The translations under genes and the position numbers were made by a program. 11,520 nt of DNA. Origin: DASWRT01 sp036403035. GTDB lineage: Bacteria; Pseudomonadota; Alphaproteobacteria; ATCC43930; CGMCC-115725. The stretch covers positions 1 through 11,520 of the forward strand of contig DASWRT010000239.1 in NCBI GenBank assembly GCA_036403035.1. The letters run 5' to 3'. Positions 6,213 through 11,520 of this stretch are shown piece by piece. Every line of letters starts with the position of its first letter. The first letter of the stretch is position 1. The notes below the pieces were generated by a model. It worked only from the letters and a program-made list of their open reading frames with translations, was not told the DNA's origin and made no database searches.

Positions 6213-9200
6213 CTACTCGGCGGCGGCGGCCTGCCGCCGGCCGATCTGGCGCAGGCAGCGGTCGATCCACTGCTTCGTGAGCTTCTCCTGCACGCCGTTC
6301 TGTCCGAGACGCCCGCGCAGATTGCCGAAATCGACGCGGTCGAGGCTCTGGTCCTGGTTGAAGCAGGAGAACACCACGGTCTCGATCCCGGTCGCCGGGT
6401 CCTTCTGGACCTGGAGGCACTGCGCGCAGATCTCCTTCATCATGCATTGCATCGGCGAGTTGATCGAGCCGATCGCGACATGGCCCGGCTTCAGCCGCTG
6501 CGCCAGGACGCCGTGCCGGGCACGGGCGACCGCCGCCATCATGCCGTCGGAACCGATCGCGACGATGCGGTCGGCGTCGCCGAGCGGGATCGCCTGCTCG
6601 CCGAGCCTGCCGTCGCCGTAGGACTCGATCGCCTGCACGATGTTGCCGACGAAGGCGCGGTCCTGCGGACGGGTCGGCGAGAAGCCGGGCGCCTCGTCCG
6701 AGCACCAGACGACGACATCGGCGGCCTTCTCGATCTCCGAAACCTTGTAGCGGTCGACGATCCGCTTGTAGCCGGCGAAGTAGAGCACCTTGCTCCCGGC
6801 CGCCCGCAGCGCCTGCCCGATCGAGAACAGCACCGCGTTGCCGAGCCCGCCGCCGACGAGGAGCACGGTTTCGCCGGCCGGCGTCTCGGTCGGCGTCCCG
6901 GTCGGCCCCATCAGGATCACCGGCTCGCCGGCCTGGAGGAAGGCGCAGAGGTCCGACGAGCCGCCCATCTCCAGCACGATCGTCGACAGCAGCCCCTTCT
7001 CCTTGTCGACCCAGGCGCCGGTGAGGGCGAGCCCCTCCATCGCCAGCGTCGTCCCGTCGACCCGCGTCGCCATCGTCTCGTAGTTCTGCAACCGGTAGAA
7101 CTGGCCCGGCTGGAAGGCGCGGGCGGCCAGCGGCGCGCGCACCACCACCTCGACGATCGTCGGCGTCAGCCGGATCACGTCGTGGACGACCGCGCGCAGC
7201 TCGCCGTTGAGCTTGGTCACGAATTGCTCGGGCGACGGCGCCGTGGGCGCACGCTTCGCCAGCACGCGGCTCACCACCGGATAACCCTGCTTGGCGCCGC
7301 CCATCGCCTTGACGACGTTGCCGGAGAAGGACGGGTGCAGGTCGCCGAAGAAGCTGATCGCGCGGCCGTCGGGGCGCAAGCTCATCAGCACCCGCACTTC
7401 GGCCGGCTTGGAGACGCGCTCCGGCTTCGCCGGGTTGCCGTCCTCGTCGAGCGCCCGGAAATAGCGCCCGTCGAGCACGACGTTGTCCGGGTCCTCGCGG
7501 CCGAGCACGGTGTTCGGCTGCGTGCCGGCGGCAACCAGGATCGTGCGCGCCGGCAGCACCACGTTGCGGCCCGCATGCTGGTTCGGCTCGGCGCCCTTCG
7601 ACGGATCGAGCGGCTGGCCGCTCACCTCCTCGGCGCGATGCTCGGTCAGGCGCAGCGCCCTGGCATGGCCGTACTGGTCGAGTTCGACCTCGGCCGGCGT
7701 CAGGCACTCGGCGAAACGGATCCCCTCCTCCATCGCCTTCGCCACCTCCTCATGGTTGAGGGTGTAGCTCGGCGCGTCGATGAGACGGCGGCGATAGGCC
7801 AGCGTGACGCCGCCCCAGCCGTTCAGCAGGCCGACGATGTCGGGCGTGCGGCCCTCCCGTTCGGCCGCCGCGCGCTCGGCGCGGATCGCCTTCGCATGGG
7901 CGATGAACTCGTCGGCGGTCTCGATCTCGGACGGCGTCCAGGCGGCGCGGACGGAAGCTTCGCCGTGCTCGGCCGTCAGCGCCTCGTACCGCACCAGGAA
8001 CTTCTCGACCTGGATCGGGTAATAGGCCAGCGACTCCGTCGCGGTGTCGATCGCGGTCAGGCCGCCGCCGATCACCACCACCGGCAGCCGCACCTGGAGG
8101 TTGGCAATGCTGTCGGTCTTCGCGGCGCCGGTGAGCTGAAGCGCCATCAGGAAGTCGGACGCCTGCCGCACGCCCGGCGACAAGCCGTTCTTCATCGGCA
8201 CGACGGTCGGCCGGCCGGCGCCCGCGCAGAGCGCGATGTGGTCGAACCCGAGATCGAAGGCGCTGTCGATCGTCAGCGTGCCGCCGAAGCGGACGCCGCC
8301 GGTCATGCTGAACGCCTCGCGGCGCTCCAGCAGCAGCCGGATGAGCTTCAGGAAGTTCTTGTCCCAGCGGACGGTGATGCCGTACTCGGCGACCCCGCCG
8401 AAGCCGGCCATGACGCGGTCGTCGAGCGGCTCGTAGACCTCGCTGATGTGGCGGACCGGGCGAAAGGCGACGCGGCGCCCGTGCGCGTCGACGCCGGAGA
8501 GCTGCGGCGGCAGCGGCTCGATCTTCAGCCCGTCGATGCCGACGACCGTGTGGCCGTCATTCATCAGGTGGTGGGCCAGGGTGAAGCCGGCCGGGCCGAG
8601 CCCGACCACCAGCACCTTGTAGCCGCTGTCCGGCTTCGGCACCGGCCGCCGCAGGTTCAGCGGGTTCCAGCGGGTCAGCAGCGAATAGATCTCGAAGCCC
8701 CAGGGGAGCGCCAGCGTGTCCTTCAGGGTCCGCGTCTCGGCCTGCGGGATGTCGACCGGATCCTGCTTCTGGTAGATGCAGGACTTCATGCAATCGTTGC
8801 AGATCCGGTGGCCGGTGGCGGCGCACATCGGGTTGTCGACCGTGACGATGGCGAGCGCGCCGACGGTGAAGCCGCGCGACTTCACCAGGTTCATCTCGGA
8901 GATCTTCTCTTCGAGCGGGCAGCCGGCGAGCGTCACGCCGAACGGGCTCTTCTTGAACGAGCCGTCCTTCTCCTTCAGCCCCCTGGAGCAGCTGTCCTTG
9001 CCCTGGTTGTGGCACCAGATGCAGTAGTTCGCCTGATCGAGCGCGCCGACGAGATCGGTTCCGGTGTCGGTCAGCGCGAAGCCTTCGCGATAGCGCCGGT
9101 CATGCTCCGGCAGGCGCAGCATCGCGACGCCGTGCACCGTCTCCGTCTCGACCGGCACGAGATGCTCCGGGTCGAGCCTGTGCGCGACTTTGAAGAGGAT

Positions 9201-9749
9201 GCCCTTGCGGTGCTTCTCGCGGCCGGCCGGCGCGAGCGTCGCCCAGGCGGCGTACCGCGCGGCGAGGTCGAGGTCGGCGGCGTGCTCCGCGTCGGCCTGC
9301 AGCCAGCGGTCGACATTCGCGGCGAACGCGCGCTCGGTCAGCGGCTCGCCCAACTTGGCTTCGAGTTCGCGTGCCAGCGCCGGACCGTCGATCTCGGCCG
9401 CCTTCTCCGGCGTCATCCCCTTGACGGCGCGGCGCTGCACGAACTGCCGCTTCATCGCGTAGAGCGGCGCAAGCTCGTTGTGCATCGCCTGCATCGCGTG
9501 CATCTCGAGCCCGATGCCGAACAGTTCGCCGATGAAGTCATCGAGGTGCGGCGCCGCGTCGACGATCAGATCCGACTCGGCCTTCCGGTCGAGCCCGTCG
9601 GGATCGCGGCGCGCCGTCACCAGCCTGTTGTGCAGCGCAACGTCCGTTGCCTTGAGGTGCTCGACGAACAGCCCGTCGATCCGTTCCAAACCTTCCCGAC
9701 GATACAGGTCCTCGAAGGCAAGACCGTGGCGCAGCGTCAGATCAGTCAT
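6213..9749 (-). CDS. Large iron-sulfur flavoprotein, GltD/NfnB-like and PyrK/NfnA-like fusion (NAD(P)H oxidoreductase)
   Basis: This is a 1178-residue cytoplasmic oxidoreductase with no signal peptide or membrane segments. Residues 1-230 are a largely helical region that I do not recognise. Residues 240-340 carry eight cysteines (C243, C246, C254, C277, C309, C317, C320, C324; NYCIWCHNQG, GCPLEEKISEMN, GHRICNDCMKSC), as expected for two [4Fe-4S] clusters of the glutamate-synthase small-subunit type. An FAD-binding VGLGPAG motif lies at 382-388 and a second dinucleotide motif VIGGGLTAID at 559-568. From about 845 a ferredoxin-reductase-like module begins: PGQFYRLQ (881-888), NAD-binding LLVGGGLGNA (963-972), and a PyrK-like cluster site with C1102, C1108, C1111 and C1129. 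The order equals NfnB followed by NfnA. The ATG at 9749 has GGGGA upstream; a GTG at 9791 would add 14 residues and is less likely. It is followed by the ABC ATPase gene after 30 bases. The physiological electron partners are unknown. Confidence 0.85.
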   Translation of the reverse strand: MTDLTLRHGLAFEDLYRREGLERIDGLFVEHLKATDVALHNRLVTARRDPDGLDRKAESDLIVDAAPHLDDFIGELFGIGLEMHAMQAMHNELAPLYAMKRQFVQRRAVKGMTPEKAAEIDGPALARELEAKLGEPLTERAFAANVDRWLQADAEHAADLDLAARYAAWATLAPAGREKHRKGILFKVAHRLDPEHLVPVETETVHGVAMLRLPEHDRRYREGFALTDTGTDLVGALDQANYCIWCHNQGKDSCSRGLKEKDGSFKKSPFGVTLAGCPLEEKISEMNLVKSRGFTVGALAIVTVDNPMCAATGHRICNDCMKSCIYQKQDPVDIPQAETRTLKDTLALPWGFEIYSLLTRWNPLNLRRPVPKPDSGYKVLVVGLGPAGFTLAHHLMNDGHTVVGIDGLKIEPLPPQLSGVDAHGRRVAFRPVRHISEVYEPLDDRVMAGFGGVAEYGITVRWDKNFLKLIRLLLERREAFSMTGGVRFGGTLTIDSAFDLGFDHIALCAGAGRPTVVPMKNGLSPGVRQASDFLMALQLTGAAKTDSIANLQVRLPVVVIGGGLTAIDTATESLAYYPIQVEKFLVRYEALTAEHGEASVRAAWTPSEIETADEFIAHAKAIRAERAAAEREGRTPDIVGLLNGWGGVTLAYRRRLIDAPSYTLNHEEVAKAMEEGIRFAECLTPAEVELDQYGHARALRLTEHRAEEVSGQPLDPSKGAEPNQHAGRNVVLPARTILVAAGTQPNTVLGREDPDNVVLDGRYFRALDEDGNPAKPERVSKPAEVRVLMSLRPDGRAISFFGDLHPSFSGNVVKAMGGAKQGYPVVSRVLAKRAPTAPSPEQFVTKLNGELRAVVHDVIRLTPTIVEVVVRAPLAARAFQPGQFYRLQNYETMATRVDGTTLAMEGLALTGAWVDKEKGLLSTIVLEMGGSSDLCAFLQAGEPVILMGPTGTPTETPAGETVLLVGGGLGNAVLFSIGQALRAAGSKVLYFAGYKRIVDRYKVSEIEKAADVVVWCSDEAPGFSPTRPQDRAFVGNIVQAIESYGDGRLGEQAIPLGDADRIVAIGSDGMMAAVARARHGVLAQRLKPGHVAIGSINSPMQCMMKEICAQCLQVQKDPATGIETVVFSCFNQDQSLDRVDFGNLRGRLGQNGVQEKLTKQWIDRCLRQIGRRQAAAAE

Positions 9750-9873
9750 CCCGAAATATCCCCGGCGATTCGTCGGTGCGCCGCAGCACACCGCCTCATT
9801 TGTGTCCCTAAAAATCCTACACTACTTCGGTGCAAGAATACGAGCATGCACAATGGCGCAACTGCCGCGATGT
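9750..9873 (-). promoter_or_regulatory. Promoter region of the large flavoprotein operon
   Basis: This 124-base stretch separates the end of marR from the flavoprotein gene, and its middle part (about 9798-9842) is AT-rich. On the minus strand it holds TTGTGCA (9847-9853) within an 18-base element at 9837-9854 that shares 12 of 18 positions with the element upstream of the binding-protein gene. A second TTTGTGT lies on the plus strand at 9799-9805. GTGCA (9830-9834) and TGCAC (9847-9851) form a short inverted pair. A TTGCAC is present as a possible -35, but no convincing -10 partner is visible. No clear terminator hairpin for marR is seen. Confidence 0.35.
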
Positions 9874-10326
9874 TTAAATAAGACGTCCGAGAAGAGAAAG
9901 GAATAGCGTCCTTTCGTCCGGGCCGAGCGGCTCCAGCGTCCGATCGCTGACCCGGAAACCGAACGTCCGCGCGGCGGCGGCGAGCGTCCGGCCGGCCTCG
10001 GTGAGCCGCAGCCATGTGCGCCTTCTGTCCGCCGGGTCCATCGTCCGCTCGATCAGCCGCCGCCGCTCAAGCCGGCGGATCACGCCTTGGATGGTCGCCG
10101 GATCCATCGCCGCGAGCCGCCCGAGCTGGTTCTGCGACTGCTCGCCGGAGTCATAGAGCTTCACGAGCGCCGCGTATTGCGTCGGCGTGAGGTCGAAGGC
10201 GTCGCCCAGTTCGGCCATGAAGATCGCCGTCGCGCGCTGATGCGCCCGGCGCAACAGGTGCCCGACCTGCTCTTCGAGGACGTAGGCGTCCGCCGTCTCC
10301 GATACCCGGCCCGCGCCGGACTCCAC
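9874..10326 (-). CDS. MarR-family transcriptional regulator
   Basis: This is a 150-residue dimeric winged-helix regulator. The DNA-binding domain runs from about residue 46 to 112: LTPTQYAALVKLYDSGEQSQ, the recognition-helix region MDPATIQGVIRRLERR, and the wing with the family motif DPADRRRTWLRLTEAG. N- and C-terminal helices would form the dimer interface. The chosen start is a GTG at 10326, which gives a normal MarR length and avoids overlap with the cupin gene. The frame stays open upstream to 10617, but that part is arginine-rich shadow translation of the cupin gene. The ribosome site before the GTG is weak, so translation may depend on the cupin gene, whose stop lies 53 bases upstream. 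MarR proteins usually repress their own and neighbouring operons and are released by phenolic or other small ligands. Confidence 0.87.
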   Translation of the reverse strand: MESGAGRVSETADAYVLEEQVGHLLRRAHQRATAIFMAELGDAFDLTPTQYAALVKLYDSGEQSQNQLGRLAAMDPATIQGVIRRLERRRLIERTMDPADRRRTWLRLTEAGRTLAAAARTFGFRVSDRTLEPLGPDERTLFLSLLGRLI

Positions 10327-10379
10327 CGGTTCGTCCGCGCCGCCGCCGGGCGCGGCGCCGCGTTTCGGCAGGGACCCGC

Positions 10380-10703
10380 TCAGCGGCGCGGCTCCTTCAG
10401 CTCGATTTCGACGAACACGAACTCGAACGGGTTCGGGTTCACGACGTCGTGCTCGACGCCGATCTCGCGGGCATAGGAACGGCCGGCGACGAGAGCGGCA
10501 TCGGTCGCCTTCCCGTCCTTCGCCTCGATGCGCAGCGTCCCCGTGGTGATCGGGACGACGCAGTAATCGTACTCGTGCCGGTGGAACCCGGTGGCGCCGC
10601 CCGGCGGGAAACGCCATTCCGTGACCCGCATCCGCGCGTCGTCGATCTGCACGGTGGGCGTCGCGGCAGGACGGCCGCCCTCGGCACCGGGACTGGATTT
10701 CAT
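10380..10703 (-). CDS. Small single-domain cupin (BauB-like)
   Basis: This is a 107-residue single-domain cupin. The first metal-binding motif is GATGFHRHEYDYCVV, with H41 and H43. The second contains H85 in AREIGVEHDVVN. The acidic residue of the classical first motif is shifted or replaced (E44 directly follows H43, Y47 stands at the usual distance), so metal binding may be atypical. The pattern WRFPPG, TGFHRHEYDY, AGRSYAREIGVEH and FVFVEIE matches small cupins annotated near catabolic operons, including BauB-type proteins of beta-alanine degradation. Their reaction is not established. The ATG at 10703 has GGAG at good spacing. It precedes marR by 53 bases, and the pair is divergent from the binding-protein gene, which suggests a role in handling or sensing that transporter's substrate (inference). 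Confidence 0.85.
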   Translation of the reverse strand: MKSSPGAEGGRPAATPTVQIDDARMRVTEWRFPPGGATGFHRHEYDYCVVPITTGTLRIEAKDGKATDAALVAGRSYAREIGVEHDVVNPNPFEFVFVEIELKEPRR

Positions 10704-10868
10704 GCGTCGCTCCGTGGCTGTTTTTTCAGTTTAAAGGCGGTAATGGCTTCCGCATACTCGTTTGTGCACGTGCGATTTGCCGCGCCGCGAGGCCGCAGAC
10801 GGTACGGGCCGATGGCCGGCTTATTGCATTGTCCGGCACGCAACGATCGAAACCAGGGAGACTTCGGA
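10704..10868. promoter_or_regulatory. Divergent cupin-marR / binding-protein promoter region
   Basis: This 165-base region lies between the divergent cupin and binding-protein genes and must contain both promoters. Near the cupin it has an AT-rich run with TTTAAA (about 10730-10735), a possible minus-strand -10. Upstream of the binding-protein gene is TTTGTGCACG (10761-10770), containing the overlapping palindromes GTGCAC (10764-10769) and GCACGTGC (10766-10773), followed by GATTTGCC (10774-10781). This composite is a plausible operator for the adjacent MarR protein. No convincing -35/-10 pair for the plus strand was found. The binding-protein ribosome site is AGGGAG at 10855-10860. Confidence 0.45.
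10761..10781 (+). promoter_or_regulatory. Candidate operator TTTGTGCACG...GATTTGCC
   Basis: The element resembles the one at 3595-3616 (minus strand): 17 of 21 aligned positions are identical with one single-base gap. A weaker relative lies at 9837-9854 (minus). In all three places it reads toward a metabolic gene start. The palindromic core GCACGTGC suits a dimeric regulator. No binding protein is proven. Confidence 0.35.
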
Positions 10869-11520
10869 ATGGAGCGGATGGGCTTGCCGTCGCGTGCCGG
10901 TCTGCGACGCACAGCGATCGCGGCGGCGGTCGTCATGCTTGCCGCGGCGGCGGTCTGCGCACCGGCGGCGCACGCCCAGCAGCGCGGCGGGACGCTGAAC
11001 ATGATCGTGCAGCCGGAGCCGCCGATCCTCGTGTTCGGCCTCAACCAGAACGGCCCGACGCAGACGGTCGCGGGCAAGATCTACTCCGGGCTCCTCACCT
11101 ACGACATGGACCTGAAGCCGCTCCCGAGCCTCGCCGAGAGCTGGGATATCTCGCCGGACGGCCTCACCTATACCTTCCACCTGCGCAAGAACGTGAAGTG
11201 GCATGACGGCCAGCCCTTCACCGCCGACGACGTGCTGTTCACGACGAAGACGTTCCTGCCGGAGACGCATCCGCGCGCCCGCGCCAACTTCGCCCGCGCC
11301 GAGTCGATCGCCGCGCCCGACGCGTACACGGTCGTCTTCAAACTGAAGGAGCCGTTCGGCCCCTTCATTTACGCCTTCGAGGTCTCGTCGGCGCCGATGA
11401 TGCCGAAGCACATCTACGAAGGCACCGACTTCCGCAACAACCCGGCCAACGCGACGCCGATCGGCACCGGCCCGTTCAAGTTCGTCGAGTGGCAGAAGGG
11501 CTCGTTCATCCACCTCGCCC
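10869..11520 (+). CDS. Periplasmic solute-binding protein of a dipeptide/oligopeptide-type ABC transporter (5' part; runs off window)
   Basis: The first 217 codons of an extracellular solute-binding protein family 5 member (DppA/OppA-like) are present; full proteins have about 500-540 residues. Residues 1-36 form a signal peptide: arginines at 9, 13 and 14, a hydrophobic Ala/Val-rich core (16-31), and a cleavage site AHA before QQ. No lipobox is present, so it is a soluble periplasmic protein. Typical family phrases are RGGTLNM after cleavage, IYSGLLTYD, SLAESWDISPDGLTYTFHLR, VKWHDGQPFTADDV and GTGPFKFVEW. The ATG at 10869 is preceded by AGGGAG eight bases upstream; a second ATG nine bases later is a less likely start. 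Substrates of the family include peptides, nickel, opines and other organic compounds, so the ligand cannot be named. Permease and ATPase genes would be expected just beyond the right edge. Confidence 0.93.
   Translation, partial: MERMGLPSRAGLRRTAIAAAVVMLAAAAVCAPAAHAQQRGGTLNMIVQPEPPILVFGLNQNGPTQTVAGKIYSGLLTYDMDLKPLPSLAESWDISPDGLTYTFHLRKNVKWHDGQPFTADDVLFTTKTFLPETHPRARANFARAESIAAPDAYTVVFKLKEPFGPFIYAFEVSSAPMMPKHIYEGTDFRNNPANATPIGTGPFKFVEWQKGSFIHLA

Noticed and set aside
4702..7707. An open frame of about 1000 codons on the minus strand
   Set aside because: It crosses the flavoprotein, ABC ATPase and chorismate-mutase-like genes in another frame, is dominated by Arg, Ala and Gly, and lacks any recognisable domain.
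9750..9791. GTG start at 9791 for the large flavoprotein
   Set aside because: The added residues begin MCCGAPTNRRGYF and have no clear ribosome site, whereas the ATG at 9749 has GGGGA upstream and leads straight into the amphipathic N-terminus.
6153..9881. A very long open frame (about 1240 codons) on the plus strand
   Set aside because: It lies antisense to the 1178-residue flavoprotein gene. Its translation is Arg/Asp/Leu-rich and low in complexity, as expected for the reverse strand of GC-rich coding DNA, and shows no family motif.
10327..10617. N-terminal extension of the MarR protein by 97 residues
   Set aside because: It would overlap the cupin gene almost completely, and its sequence is arginine-rich shadow translation. 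The GTG at 10326 gives the normal family length.

Overview
The base composition is very GC-rich and codons end mostly in G or C. Together with a DUF1127 protein, a GcvA-type LysR regulator and large molybdo-flavoenzyme genes, this points to an alphaproteobacterium (Rhizobiales- or Rhodospirillales-like). That assignment is an inference from gene content and composition. No rRNA, tRNA, CRISPR array, insertion sequence or integrase is visible. Coding density is high, and no gap between genes exceeds about 170 bases.

Left part (1-4597, all minus strand). A LysR-type regulator (3629-4597) lies upstream of a two-gene molybdenum hydroxylase operon: a FAD-binding subunit (2702-3547), then a large protein that fuses the [2Fe-2S] subunit to the molybdopterin-binding catalytic subunit. 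The large gene runs off the left edge a short distance before its C-terminus. The two enzyme genes overlap by four bases (ATGA).

Middle (4598-6182). Divergent from lysR are a DUF1127 protein (4704-4961) and a small chorismate-mutase-fold protein (5035-5406), both on the plus strand. The latter meets a minus-strand NitT/TauT-type ABC ATPase tail to tail, with overlapping stop codons.

Right centre (5403-9749, minus). A 1178-residue iron-sulfur flavoprotein lies 30 bases upstream of the ABC ATPase gene. Its central part resembles the GltD/NfnB family (eight clustered cysteines, FAD site, NAD(P) site). Its C-terminal part resembles PyrK/NfnA (FNR-like fold plus a four-cysteine cluster site). About 230 N-terminal residues are unrecognised. 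It looks like an NfnB-NfnA fusion.

Right end (9874-11520). A cupin gene and a marR-family gene form a minus-strand pair. Divergent from them is a dipeptide/oligopeptide-type periplasmic binding protein gene that runs off the right edge.

How the parts may fit (inference): the window reads as an accessory catabolic locus. A periplasmic binding protein captures a substrate, a molybdenum hydroxylase oxidises a heterocycle or aldehyde, and a large NAD(P)H/iron-sulfur flavoprotein handles electrons, under LysR and MarR control. Similar short motifs (TTTGTGyACG or close variants) precede the hydroxylase operon, the flavoprotein operon and the binding-protein gene, always reading toward the metabolic gene. 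This hints at one shared regulator. The substrate cannot be named from this window.
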